From: Paracoccus sp. MKU1
Lineage (GTDB): Bacteria > Pseudomonadota > Alphaproteobacteria > Rhodobacterales > Rhodobacteraceae
Direction of reading: 5' to 3'
NCBI RefSeq assembly: GCF_001447385.1
Contig: NZ_LLWQ01000220.1
Coordinates: 62,001 to 126,000 of the forward strand
DNA length: 64,000 nt
The notes under the pieces: model-generated
The model's database searches: none
The model's input: only the letters and a program-made list of their open reading frames with translations
Told to the model about the DNA's origin: nothing
Shown: positions 11,717 to 20,199 of the stretch, piece by piece
Position numbering within the stretch: the first letter of the stretch is position 1
How the letters are laid out: each line of letters opens with the position of its first letter
Program-made: the position numbers and the translations under genes

Positions 11717-12529
11717 ATGGCGGTGGGCGTATTCGATTCGGGTCTGGGCGGTCTGACGGTTCTGGCCGCGATTGCCGCCCGCATGCCCGAACTGCCGCTG
11801 GTCTATCTGGGGGACAATGCCCATACCCCCTACGGGGTGCGCGATGCCGACGACATCTTCGATCTGACCTGCTCCGGGGTCGAGCGGCTTTGGGCCGAAG
11901 GCTGCGATCTGGTGATCCTGGCCTGCAACACCGCCTCGGCCGCCGCGCTCAAGCGCATGCAGGAAACCTGGCTGCCCGAGGACAAGCGCGTGCTGGGGGT
12001 CTTCGTGCCGATGATAGAGGCGCTGACCGAGCGCCGCTGGGGCGACAACTCGCCGCCGCGCGAGGTGGCGGTGAAGCATGTGGCGCTGTTCGCCACCCCC
12101 GCCACCGTCGCCAGCCGCGCCTTCCAGCGCGAACTGGCCTTTCGCGCCATCGGCGTCGATGTCGAGGCCCAGCCCTGCGGCGGCGTGGTCGATGCGATCG
12201 AGATGGGCGACGAGATCCTGGCCGAGGCGCTGGTGACCTCCCATGTCGAGGCGCTGCTGCGCCGCATGCCGCATCCCGAGGCGGCGATCCTGGGCTGCAC
12301 GCATTACCCGCTGATGCAGGCGGCCTTCCAGAAGGCGCTGGGGCCGAAGGTCGCGGTCTATTCGCAGCCCGACCTCGTCGCCGAGAGCCTCGAGGACTAC
12401 CTCAAGCGCCATCCCGAGATGCTGGGCGCGGGCAATGTCTCGCGTTTCCTGACCACCGGCGACCCCGAGCGGGTATCGGGCAAGGCCACGCAGTTCCTCC
12501 GCCATCCGATCAGGTTCGAAAGTGCCTGA
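11717..12529 (+). CDS. murI: Glutamate racemase
   Basis: 270 residues; converts L-glutamate to D-glutamate for peptidoglycan in the cytoplasm. The N-terminus has FDSGLGGLTVL with the catalytic-site Asp/Ser. The two catalytic cysteines lie in LACNTASAAAL (about residue 73) and LGCTHYPLM (about residue 195). The start at 11717 follows an AGGAGG ribosome-binding site. ccmE begins 18 bases after the stop, so the two may be co-transcribed. Confidence 0.95.
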   Translation: MAVGVFDSGLGGLTVLAAIAARMPELPLVYLGDNAHTPYGVRDADDIFDLTCSGVERLWAEGCDLVILACNTASAAALKRMQETWLPEDKRVLGVFVPMIEALTERRWGDNSPPREVAVKHVALFATPATVASRAFQRELAFRAIGVDVEAQPCGGVVDAIEMGDEILAEALVTSHVEALLRRMPHPEAAILGCTHYPLMQAAFQKALGPKVAVYSQPDLVAESLEDYLKRHPEMLGAGNVSRFLTTGDPERVSGKATQFLRHPIRFESA

Positions 12530-12547
12530 AACTGGAAAGCTTGCACC

Positions 12548-12991
12548 ATGAAGTCATTGAAGAAAAAACGCCGGATCCAGATCCTCGTCGCCGCCGCCGT
12601 GGCGCTTGTGCTGGCGGCCGGGCTGATCGGCTACGGCTTCCGCGACGGCATCAACCTCTATCGCTCGCCCAGCCAGATGGCCGAGAGCCCGCCCGAGGCC
12701 GGCGAGGTCTTCCGCCTGGGCGGGCTGGTCGAGGACGGCAGCCTGGTGCGCGGCGCCAGCGAGACGGTGACCTTCCGCGTGACCGACGGCGGCGCCACCG
12801 TCCCGGTGCGCTTTACCGGCGTGCTGCCCGACCTTTTCTCGGAAGGCCAAGGCATGATCGGCACCGGGCGCATGGAGGGCGAGACCTTCGTCGCCACCGA
12901 GATTCTGGCCAAGCACGATGAAAACTACATGCCGCGCGAGGTCATGGATTCGCTGAAGGAGCAGGGCGTCTACGAGGACCCCAACTCCTGA
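12548..12991 (+). CDS. ccmE: Cytochrome c maturation heme chaperone CcmE
   Basis: 147 residues. A basic start (MKSLKKKRR) is followed by one membrane anchor (about residues 11-30) and a periplasmic OB-fold domain. The heme-binding histidine is in AKHDENYMP near residue 120, with the usual following tyrosine. CcmE carries heme covalently from CcmABCD to the CcmF/CcmH ligase. Its usual partner ccmF follows only after the endolysin/holin pair, an atypical interruption. Confidence 0.96.
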   Translation: MKSLKKKRRIQILVAAAVALVLAAGLIGYGFRDGINLYRSPSQMAESPPEAGEVFRLGGLVEDGSLVRGASETVTFRVTDGGATVPVRFTGVLPDLFSEGQGMIGTGRMEGETFVATEILAKHDENYMPREVMDSLKEQGVYEDPNS

Positions 12992-13007
12992 CGCAACGCG
13001 CGCCGGG

Positions 13008-13023
13008 TTAACGGCCGGTTAAC
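13008..13023 (+). promoter_or_regulatory. Perfect CtrA-type binding site (TTAA-N7-TTAAC)
   Basis: The bases read TTAA, CGGCCGG, TTAAC: exactly the full CtrA box of alphaproteobacteria. The second half also forms the 12-bp palindrome CCGGTTAACCGG (13015-13026). The site is 43 bases upstream of the endolysin ATG and 16 bases past the ccmE stop. It is the only perfect TTAA-N7-TTAA match I found in the intergenic regions of the window. CtrA binding is inferred from the motif. Confidence 0.7.
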
Positions 13024-13066
13024 CGGATTTCTCCAGCCTCGATCCGCTTCAGGATTGGGGGCTGGC

Positions 13067-13678
13067 ATGAAGACAGTGGAACAGATCGCGGCCGAGATCG
13101 TCGCGCGTGAGGGGGGCTACGTCAACGACCCGGACGACCCGGGCGGCGCGACGAATTACGGCGTCACGCTGGCGACATTGCAGCGGCTGGGCATCGACAG
13201 GACCGGCGACGGGCGCATCGATGTGGCGGATGTCAGGGCGCTGACCCGCGCCGATGCCGAGCGCATCTTCGTCGAGCATTATTTTCGCCGGCCGCGCCTG
13301 GCGGAACTGCCCGCCTCGGTGCAGGCCTCGGTTTTCGACATGTATGTCAATGCCGGCACCAATGCGGTGAAGATCCTGCAACGGCTGGTCACGCGGATGG
13401 GCTTTGCGGCGACCGACGACGGCGTGGTGGGGCCGCGCACCATCCTGGCGGCGCGCCAGGCCGATGCGGCGGCGCCGGGCTATTTCGCCGATGCCTACGG
13501 GATCGCGCGGCGGAACTACTATTACGCGCTGGGCGATGCGCGCCCGGCCAGCCGCAAATATGCCCGCACGCAGGCGGGCGGAAAGGGCGGCTGGATCCTG
13601 CGGGCCGAGGAGTTCATCTCGCCCCGCTATCACCTGTCGCCGGCCGAGCATCGGGCGAGGGTGGCGAAATGGGGCTGA
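13067..13678 (+). CDS. Endolysin: holin-associated N-acetylmuramidase (GH108)
   Basis: 203 residues. The N-terminal GH108 lysozyme-like domain has the catalytic glutamate in REGGYVNDP (around residue 15) followed by GGATNYGVT. A peptidoglycan-binding C-terminal part includes DGVVGPRTILAA. There is no signal peptide, so export needs the holin encoded next (10-base overlap). I chose the ATG at 13067; an in-frame TTG lies at 13055. In Rhodobacter capsulatus a homologous endolysin/holin pair lyses cells to release gene transfer agents under CtrA control. Here the pair sits between ccmE and ccmF behind a CtrA-type box and with no phage genes around it, so I infer the same role. Confidence 0.88.
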   Translation: MKTVEQIAAEIVAREGGYVNDPDDPGGATNYGVTLATLQRLGIDRTGDGRIDVADVRALTRADAERIFVEHYFRRPRLAELPASVQASVFDMYVNAGTNAVKILQRLVTRMGFAATDDGVVGPRTILAARQADAAAPGYFADAYGIARRNYYYALGDARPASRKYARTQAGGKGGWILRAEEFISPRYHLSPAEHRARVAKWG

Positions 13679-14205
13679 TGGACCGCCTTCTGGGCGCCAG
13701 CGGTGCCGTCACCACCGTGGCCAATGCCGCGACCGGCATGGCCGAGGTGTTTCGCGAGAACGCCACCCGCCGCATGGAGCTGGACGAGCAGGCCTATGCC
13801 CGCGCCATCACCCAGCACGGCGACGAATTCGTCGCCGCACCGCGGGGCTGGTTCGACGGGATGATGAACGGGCTGAACCGCCTGCCGCGACCGCTGATGA
13901 CATTGGGGACGCTGGGGCTGTTCGCCTATGCCATGATCGATCCCGAGGGCTTCGGCCTGCGCATGGAGAACCTGAACCTGGTGCCCGAGCCGCTCTGGTG
14001 GCTGCTGGGCGCCATCATCAGCTTCTATTTCGGCGCGCGCGAGGCGCATTACTTTCGCACCCGGCCGGTCCTGGGCATCCCGTCCCGCAGCGGGCCGGCC
14101 GATCCCGCGGCCGCGCCCGCGGCCTCGTTGCCGCTGATGGCGGCGGAGCCTTTCGAGGACAACGCTGCCTTGCGGGACTGGGCGGCGGCGACGGCTGCGC
14201 GCTAG
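13669..14205 (+). CDS. Holin family protein (3TM-type)
   Basis: 178 residues; begins 10 bases before the endolysin stop, so the two are coupled. The N-terminal 60 residues are amphipathic (MDRLLGASGAVTTVANAATG...). Two clear hydrophobic helices follow at about residues 77-92 (LGTLGLFAYAMID) and 105-122 (WWLLGAIISFYFGARE), then a Pro/Ala-rich cytoplasmic tail. This matches the small holin partner of GH108 muramidases, which permeabilises the membrane so the endolysin can reach the wall. The tail after residue 125 is variable and probably not essential. Confidence 0.85.
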   Translation: MGLMDRLLGASGAVTTVANAATGMAEVFRENATRRMELDEQAYARAITQHGDEFVAAPRGWFDGMMNGLNRLPRPLMTLGTLGLFAYAMIDPEGFGLRMENLNLVPEPLWWLLGAIISFYFGAREAHYFRTRPVLGIPSRSGPADPAAAPAASLPLMAAEPFEDNAALRDWAAATAAR

Positions 14206-14293
14206 CAATGCTGTGACAATCTGGCAGGCGCGGGGGGCTGGCTTGCCGCCCGCGCCGCGGTTATCCTGTGGGGCAGCCACCCGGAGGGAGCCC

Positions 14294-16255
14294 ATGATCG
14301 CTGAACTTGGCCATTTCGCCCTGATCCTCGCCTTTGCCGTGGCCATCTTCCAGATGATCGTGCCGATGATCGGCGCCAGCAAGGGCTGGAGCGGCTGGAT
14401 CGACTCCGCGCGTCCCGCCGCGCTGGCGCAGTTCGGGCTGGTCGGCATTTCCTTCGCGGCGCTGACCATCGCCTTCGTGACCTCGGACTTCTCGGTCGCT
14501 CTGGTCTATCAGAACTCGCATACCGCCAAGCCGATGATCTACAAGATCAGCGGCGTCTGGGGCAACCATGAGGGCTCGATGCTGCTCTGGGTGCTGATCG
14601 TGGCGCTGTTCGGCGCCATGGCGGCCGCGTTCGACGCGAACCTGCCGCCCAAGCTGCGGGCGCGGGTGCTGGGGGTGCAGGGCTCGATCGGCGCGGCCTT
14701 CCTGGGCTTCATCCTGTTCACCTCGAACCCCTTCCTGCGCATGGCGAGCCCGCCCTTCGACGGGCGCGACCTGAACCCGCTCTTGCAGGATCCGGGCCTC
14801 GCCTTCCATCCGCCCTTCCTCTACCTCGGCTATGTCGGGCTCAGCATGGCCTTCAGCTTTGCCGTGGCCGCGCTGATCGAGGGGCGGGTCGACGCCGCCT
14901 GGGCGCGCTGGGTCAGGCCCTGGACGCTGGCGGCCTGGGTCTTCCTGACCATCGGCATCGCGCTGGGGTCCTGGTGGGCCTATTACGAGCTGGGCTGGGG
15001 CGGGTTCTGGTTCTGGGACCCGGTCGAGAATGCCAGCTTCATGCCCTGGCTGATCGCCGCCGCACTCCTGCATTCCGCCATCGTGGTCGAAAAGCGCGAG
15101 GTGCTGAAAAGCTGGACCATCCTCCTGGCGATCATGGCCTTCGGCTTTTCGCTGATCGGCACCTTCATCGTGCGCTCGGGCGTCATCACCTCGGTCCACA
15201 GCTTCGCCAGCGACCCCGAGCGTGGCGTGTTCATCCTGGCGATCCTGGCGTTCTTCGTGGGCGGCGCGCTGCTGCTTTTCACCTTCCGCGCCGCCTCGAT
15301 GCAGGCGCGGGGGGCCTTCGCCCCGGTCTCGCGCGAAGGGGCGCTGGTGCTCAACAACATCCTGCTGGCGGTTTCGACCTTCGTGGTCTTCATCGGCACC
15401 GTCTGGCCGTTGGTGGCCGAGATGCTGTGGGACCGCAGGCTGTCGGTGGGCGCGCCCTTCTTCGAACAGGCCTTCACGCCCTTCATGGTGGCGCTGGCCA
15501 TCGTCCTGCCGGTCGGCGCGATCCTGCCGTGGAAGCGCGGCAAGCTCAGGCGCGCGCTTTACCCGCTGCGCGGCGCGCTGGTCTTTGCCGGGGCGGTGAT
15601 GGCGCTGGTCTTTGCCGTCTCGACCGGCCATTCGGCGCTGGCGGTGATCGGTGCCGGGCTGGGCGCCTGGCTGGTCGCCGGCGCTGCCGTGGACCTGTGG
15701 CTGCGCACCGGCAATTCCGGCCTGTCCCGCCTGCGCCGGCTGCCGCGTGCCGATTGGGGCAAGGCCGTTGCCCATGCCGGGCTGGGCGTCACCTTCATCG
15801 GCATCAGCCTGCTGATGGCCTGGCAGGTCGAGGACATCCGCGTGGCCCGGATCGGCCAGAGCTTCGCCGTCGCCGGCTATGAGATCACCCTGGACAGCGT
15901 CGAAGAGCACCCCGGCCCCAACTACAACTCGATCATCGCCGCGATGACCGTCAGCCGCGACGGGCGGCAGGTCGCGGTGCTGCATCCCGAGAAGCGGGTC
16001 TATCCGGTGCAATCCATGCCCACCACCGAGGCGGCGATCCAGAACGGGCTGTTCCGCGACCTCTATCTGGTCATCGGCGACGAGCAACAGGATGGCGGCT
16101 GGGCGGTGCGCAGCTATATCAAGCCCTTTGCCAGCTGGATCTGGCTGGGTTCGGCGCTGATGGCGCTGGGGGGGCTCATCAGCCTGTCGGACCGGCGCTA
16201 TCGCGTCGCCGCCGGGGCCCGCCAGACCCGCGTCGCCCCCCAGCCGGCGGAATAG
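14294..16255 (+). CDS. ccmF: Cytochrome c heme lyase subunit CcmF
   Basis: 653 residues with about 15 membrane helices; part of the heme ligase that attaches heme to apocytochrome c in the periplasm. The tryptophan-rich heme-handling motif is at about residues 225-250 (GWGGFWFWDPVENASFMPW). The ATG at 14294 has an ideal ribosome-binding site (GGAGGGAG, 14282-14289). An upstream in-frame start at 14213 would add 27 residues of non-membrane sequence and is rejected. The upstream gene is the holin, so ccmF-ccmH may receive transcription from both the ccmE and the CtrA-box promoters. Confidence 0.96.
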   Translation: MIAELGHFALILAFAVAIFQMIVPMIGASKGWSGWIDSARPAALAQFGLVGISFAALTIAFVTSDFSVALVYQNSHTAKPMIYKISGVWGNHEGSMLLWVLIVALFGAMAAAFDANLPPKLRARVLGVQGSIGAAFLGFILFTSNPFLRMASPPFDGRDLNPLLQDPGLAFHPPFLYLGYVGLSMAFSFAVAALIEGRVDAAWARWVRPWTLAAWVFLTIGIALGSWWAYYELGWGGFWFWDPVENASFMPWLIAAALLHSAIVVEKREVLKSWTILLAIMAFGFSLIGTFIVRSGVITSVHSFASDPERGVFILAILAFFVGGALLLFTFRAASMQARGAFAPVSREGALVLNNILLAVSTFVVFIGTVWPLVAEMLWDRRLSVGAPFFEQAFTPFMVALAIVLPVGAILPWKRGKLRRALYPLRGALVFAGAVMALVFAVSTGHSALAVIGAGLGAWLVAGAAVDLWLRTGNSGLSRLRRLPRADWGKAVAHAGLGVTFIGISLLMAWQVEDIRVARIGQSFAVAGYEITLDSVEEHPGPNYNSIIAAMTVSRDGRQVAVLHPEKRVYPVQSMPTTEAAIQNGLFRDLYLVIGDEQQDGGWAVRSYIKPFASWIWLGSALMALGGLISLSDRRYRVAAGARQTRVAPQPAE

Positions 16256-16258
16256 CCC

Positions 16259-16711
16259 ATGCGCGCCTTGATCCTCTGCCTGTCGCTGCTGCTTGCCCTT
16301 CCCGCCCTGGCCGTCCAGCCCGACGAGGTGCTGTCCGACCCGGCGCTGGAGGCGCGGGCGCGCGAGATTTCCAAGACGCTGCGCTGCCCGGTCTGCCAGG
16401 GCGAGACCATCGACGAATCCAATGCGCCGATCAGCCGCGACCTGCGGCTTTATCTGCGCGAGCGGCTGGTCGCGGGGGACAGCAATGCCGAGGCGGTGCA
16501 GGCCGTCGCCGACCGCTTCGGCGAATATGTCCTGTTCGAGCCTCCGGCGCGCGGGGCGAACTGGCTGCTTTATCTGGCCGGGCCGATCATGGCCCTGCTG
16601 GGCCTGTTCCTGGGCTGGCGCTTCGTCCGTTCGCGCAGCCTGGCCGAGGAAGGGCCGGAAAAGCTCAGCGACGAGGAAAAGGCCCGGCTGGACAGGATCC
16701 TGCGCGACTGA
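16259..16711 (+). CDS. ccmH: Cytochrome c maturation protein CcmH (Ccl2/CcmL type)
   Basis: 150 residues. The signal peptide ends after LPALA (about residue 19), the periplasmic thioredoxin-like motif is LRCPVCQGETIDESNA near residue 45, and a C-terminal membrane anchor spans about residues 104-122. The two cysteines of LRCPVC reduce apocytochrome before heme attachment. The start is 3 bases after the ccmF stop. It lacks the TPR domain found in fused CcmH, so a separate CcmI is expected elsewhere. Confidence 0.95.
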   Translation: MRALILCLSLLLALPALAVQPDEVLSDPALEARAREISKTLRCPVCQGETIDESNAPISRDLRLYLRERLVAGDSNAEAVQAVADRFGEYVLFEPPARGANWLLYLAGPIMALLGLFLGWRFVRSRSLAEEGPEKLSDEEKARLDRILRD

Positions 16712-16780
16712 CGCAGGGTCGGGGCTTTCCTGTCCCGCAGCACCCCGGCAGGATGACCGCAAGCACGAGAGGGGGCAGGG

Positions 16781-17551
16781 ATGAGCTTTCAGACCATCGA
16801 ATCCACGCATCGGGACGGCATTGCGAGGCTGGCGCTGAACCGGCCCGATGTGGTGAACGCGCTCAACCGCACCATGCGGGCCGAGATCGTCGCAGCGCTG
16901 ACGAACCTGCCGCCGGGTACGCGCTGCGTGGTGCTGACCGGGAACGGGCGCGGCTTCTGCTCGGGCCAGGACCTGACCGATGCCGGCGGCGGCTTCGACG
17001 TCGAAACCATCCTGCGCGAGGAATACGAGCCGATGCTGGCCGCCATCGCCGAGGCGCCGGTGCCGGTTATCGCCGCGGTGAACGGCATCGCGGCGGGGGC
17101 AGGGGCCAACCTGGCGCTGGCTGCCGACGTGGTGATCGCCGCGGAAAGCGCCAGTTTCGTGCAGGCTTTCAGCCGCATCGGACTGATCCCGGATGCGGGC
17201 GGGACGTTCATCGTGCCGCGCTCGGTCGGGGTGCCGCGCGCCATGGGAATGATGCTGTTCGCCGACCGCATCCCGGCCGCCCAGGCGGCGGAATGGGGGC
17301 TGATCTGGGAGGCGGTGCCGGACGCGGATTTCGAAACCGTGGTGGCTGCGCGGGCCAAGGCCCTGGCCGAGGGGCCGACGGCGGCTTTCCTGGCGATCCG
17401 CCAGGCGCTGCGCGCCTCGGGTGGCAATGACATGGCCGCGCAGCTGCGGCTGGAGGCGCGGCTGCAAGGCGAGATGGCCCGGACCGGGGATTTCGCCGAA
17501 GGCGTCGCGGCCTTCCTGGAAAAGCGAGCGCCCCGGTTCAAGGGATGCTGA
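16781..17551 (+). CDS. Enoyl-CoA hydratase/isomerase family protein (PaaG-like)
   Basis: 256 residues of crotonase fold. The oxyanion-hole segments are GRGFCSGQDLTD (about residues 65-76) and GIAAGAGANLALAADV (about 106-121). The stretch SFVQAFSRIGLIPDAGGTF resembles PaaG-type 1,2-epoxyphenylacetyl-CoA isomerases more than ordinary enoyl-CoA hydratases. No phenylacetate genes are nearby, so the natural substrate is uncertain. Ribosome-binding site GAGGGGGCAGGG is just upstream. Confidence 0.85.
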   Translation: MSFQTIESTHRDGIARLALNRPDVVNALNRTMRAEIVAALTNLPPGTRCVVLTGNGRGFCSGQDLTDAGGGFDVETILREEYEPMLAAIAEAPVPVIAAVNGIAAGAGANLALAADVVIAAESASFVQAFSRIGLIPDAGGTFIVPRSVGVPRAMGMMLFADRIPAAQAAEWGLIWEAVPDADFETVVAARAKALAEGPTAAFLAIRQALRASGGNDMAAQLRLEARLQGEMARTGDFAEGVAAFLEKRAPRFKGC

Positions 17552-17571
17552 GTTGAGGGCGCTGACCGGGC

Positions 17572-18288
17572 CTAAGCGATGCGCATGAAGCGCGGCACCG
17601 TCGTCCGGTTGTCGAAGAAGGGCACCGTCGGCGGCAGGGCCAGCGGCCCGTCGCCGGCCGCCGCCAGCAGGCTTGCCACCTCGGCCAGCACCACTTCGGT
17701 GATGAAGGGCAGGTCCAGCGCCCGTGCCTCGGTCAACGGCACCCAATGCAGATGCGAAAGCTCGTCGCAGGCGGCGCTGAAATCGTTGCGGTCGCCATGC
17801 AGCCGCTCGGCATCCAGAAGCAGGAAGCGTGCGTCGAAGCGGCGTGGGCGGCCCGGCGGGGTGACGGCGCGGAACATGTAGATCAGGGCCGAGGCATCCG
17901 GTGCCAGCCCGGCGCCGGCGTAATGGTCCCAGCCCTCGGGCGCGAGGCCAGGCGGGCCGGTCAGCAGGCCGGTCTCCTCGGCCAGTTCGCGCAGGGCGGC
18001 GGCGGCCAGCGCCCGGGGCGTCACCTGCGACTCGGCGCGCGGCTCGGCGGCCAGCAGGGCCGAGGCCCGGGGTGGCAGGTCGCCGGCCAGCCGCACCTGC
18101 GCATCGGCCGCATCCACCGCACCGCCGGGAAAGACGTATTTCGAGGGCATGAACACCGCCGAGGCGCCCCTTTGCCCCATCAGCACCGAAGGTCCGCCCC
18201 GGGCGTTGCGGTCCAGCACGACGACGGTGGCGGCATCGCGGATCGGCTGCTCGGCGGCATCGCGGTTCGCGGGGGTGGTTCCGGCCAT
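17572..18288 (-). CDS. NUDIX hydrolase
   Basis: About 238 residues from the ATG at 18288. A GTG at 18297 overlaps the upstream DUF983 stop (GTGA) and may be the true start, adding three residues. The Nudix box is recognisable: GGAVDAAD near residue 52 and AALRELAEETGLL near residue 97, with an insert between the two halves longer than usual. NUDIX enzymes cleave nucleoside diphosphate-X or CoA-type substrates. The large insert and C-terminal extension suggest the RNA-binding or CoA pyrophosphohydrolase-like alphaproteobacterial subgroup, but I cannot name the substrate. Confidence 0.85.
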   Translation of the reverse strand: MAGTTPANRDAAEQPIRDAATVVVLDRNARGGPSVLMGQRGASAVFMPSKYVFPGGAVDAADAQVRLAGDLPPRASALLAAEPRAESQVTPRALAAAALRELAEETGLLTGPPGLAPEGWDHYAGAGLAPDASALIYMFRAVTPPGRPRRFDARFLLLDAERLHGDRNDFSAACDELSHLHWVPLTEARALDLPFITEVVLAEVASLLAAAGDGPLALPPTVPFFDNRTTVPRFMRIA

Positions 18289-18293
18289 GGCGC

Positions 18294-18713
18294 TCACGAC
18301 GCGGCTGCCTCGATCGCTGCGGGCTCGGCACCGAAACCATGCATCCGGCGCGCCCATTGGAAGCCGATCATCCCGCCCTTGATCCGCGGCAGCAGCGCCA
18401 GCGACAGCACCACCGCGCCGAGGCCGAAGCCGATCAGCATGGCCATGGCGGAGGGGCGATACATCATGTAGACCGCCAGCAACAACGGCGCGCCCAGATG
18501 CGACACCAGCAGGATGGTCAGATAGGCCGGGCCGTCGTCGGCGCGCTGATGATGCAGCTCCTCGCCGCAATGCGGGCAGGCCGGGCGGACCGTCAAATAG
18601 CCCTGGAACAGCCGCCCCTGGCCGCAAGAGGGGCAGCGCCCAAGGGCGCCGCGCAGCATGGCCGGCTTGATCGGGCGCTCGGGCTGGGTCCCGTCGGAAT
18701 AGGCATGGGGCAT
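18294..18713 (-). CDS. DUF983 family membrane protein
   Basis: 139 residues. An N-terminal zinc-ribbon-like pair (RCPSCGQG near residue 26 and ACPHCGEE near residue 44) precedes two hydrophobic helices (about residues 66-83 and 88-108). This layout defines DUF983, found widely in alphaproteobacteria and often near cytochrome oxidase genes. Its function is unknown. It is co-transcribed with the downstream NUDIX gene (overlapping codons). Confidence 0.85.
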   Translation of the reverse strand: MPHAYSDGTQPERPIKPAMLRGALGRCPSCGQGRLFQGYLTVRPACPHCGEELHHQRADDGPAYLTILLVSHLGAPLLLAVYMMYRPSAMAMLIGFGLGAVVLSLALLPRIKGGMIGFQWARRMHGFGAEPAAIEAAAS

Positions 18714-18810
18714 GGGCGCGTTCCTTTCCTGTTCCGCTTCTATCTAGGGCAAGCGACCCGCAAAGAAAAGCACGGCTTAAGTCCGGCCAGGGGTGGCCAG
18801 AGGCGGCGGC

Positions 18811-20199
18811 TCATGCCGCGATCACCGGCGAGGCCATGACGATCCGGTTGCGCCCCGAGGATTTGGCATTGAGCAATGCCCGGTCGGCGCTGGCCAGCAG
18901 CGCCTCGGGGTCGAGCGGCAGAAGATGCGGCCCGCCATGCCCCAGGGCCACGCCGACCGAGATGGTGACGCGCAGCTCGGCGCTCTTGCAGCCCTGCGGC
19001 AGGATGACCGGCGCGGCCATCACCGTCTGGCGCAGCTCCTCGGCCACGCGGCGGGCGGTGCGGGCCGGGCAATCGGGCAGCACGGCCAGGAATTCCTCGC
19101 CGCCGATGCGGGCGAGCAGGGCGCCCTCGGGCAGGGTGACGGCCAGGCGGGCGGCGATCTCGGCCAGCACGGCATCGCCGGCGGGATGGCCGTGCAGGTC
19201 GTTCACCTGCTTGAAACGGTCGAGGTCCAGCAGCATGACCGCCAGATCGCCCTGGTGCTCCTGCGCCTCGGCGGCCAGTTCGGCCAGGCGCGGCAGAGCG
19301 AAGCGGCGATTGTGCAGCCCGGTCAGCGGATCGGTCATCGCCCAGCGCATGTTGCGCTGGGTCTCGTGCCGGCGGCGGTCGGCCTCGTGCTTGCGGGCCA
19401 GCTGGGCTTGCAGGCGCATCGCCGTCTCGGGCGCGGCATCGGGGCGGGCCAGATCCCAGGGCAGCACGTCCCCGGCCCCCAGGTCCAGCGCCACGGGCAT
19501 CATCTCGGCCCGCTCGGGGCGCAGGGCGATCGCCACCGCCGCCTCGCGCGAGCGCGGGCGCGAGCGCAGTTCGGAGAGCAGCCGCAGCCCGTCGCCGGGC
19601 TGGTGGATATCGGCGGCGATCAGGTAAAGATCGGCCACCCGGTTCGAGCCTGCCTCGGCCAGAGCCTGTTCGGGCTCGCAGACCGAGATGGAGAAATCCA
19701 CCCGGTCCCGCAGCGCCAGGCGCCAGCCCAGCGCCGTGGCGGGCCGATCGGCGACAAAGACCGCGCGCGGCCGGCCGTCCGCGGCAAAGCCGGCCGCGGC
19801 CTCGGCCAGGCCGGGCGCTGGACCGTCCAGTTCGCCGAGTTCGTGCCGCATCAGCCCGCGAATGCGCGCCAGCAGCGTCAGCTCGTCGTTTCCGGCGTCG
19901 ATCAGCGCGGTCGCCCCCGCCCTGAGCGCCGCCACGCGATCCGCGCCGCTGGCCTGGACCAGCACCGGCAGGTCGGCGGCGCAAGGCAGGTCGCGCAACG
20001 CGGTGCAAAGCGCGGGGGCGTCCATATCGGGCAGGCTGGCGCCGACCAGCACGATCTGCGGATGGATCAGCCGCGCCATGCGCAGCGCCTCGGCCCCCGA
20101 ACTGGCGGTCGAGACTTCGTAGCAGGCCGAAACCAGCCGCACCTTCATGGTGATGCGATTCGTCGGCACGCCGTCGACGACAAGAATGCGCCCTGCCAT
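18811..20199 (-). CDS. PleD-like diguanylate cyclase with degenerate receiver domains
   Basis: 462 residues. Two receiver-like domains (about 1-120 and 140-270) are followed by a GGDEF domain with the catalytic signature RIGGEEFLAVLP near residue 375, so cyclic-di-GMP synthesis is plausible. The first receiver has the PleD-type start (RILVVDGVPTNR), but the usual phosphoacceptor aspartate is a glycine (LVGASLPDMD) and one of the acidic-pair residues is also glycine. The second receiver is more degenerate. No RxxD product-inhibition site lies at its usual place before GGEEF. The ATG at 20199 gives the receiver start; longer in-frame sequence to 20523 is on the wrong side of the divergent promoter. 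Confidence 0.88.
   Translation of the reverse strand: MAGRILVVDGVPTNRITMKVRLVSACYEVSTASSGAEALRMARLIHPQIVLVGASLPDMDAPALCTALRDLPCAADLPVLVQASGADRVAALRAGATALIDAGNDELTLLARIRGLMRHELGELDGPAPGLAEAAAGFAADGRPRAVFVADRPATALGWRLALRDRVDFSISVCEPEQALAEAGSNRVADLYLIAADIHQPGDGLRLLSELRSRPRSREAAVAIALRPERAEMMPVALDLGAGDVLPWDLARPDAAPETAMRLQAQLARKHEADRRRHETQRNMRWAMTDPLTGLHNRRFALPRLAELAAEAQEHQGDLAVMLLDLDRFKQVNDLHGHPAGDAVLAEIAARLAVTLPEGALLARIGGEEFLAVLPDCPARTARRVAEELRQTVMAAPVILPQGCKSAELRVTISVGVALGHGGPHLLPLDPEALLASADRALLNAKSSGRNRIVMASPVIAA

Noticed and set aside
14261..18340. A very long minus-strand open frame (about 1359 codons) opposite ccmF and ccmH.
   Set aside because: It is the reverse frame of well-recognised genes in GC-rich DNA; the translation is low-complexity and matches nothing.
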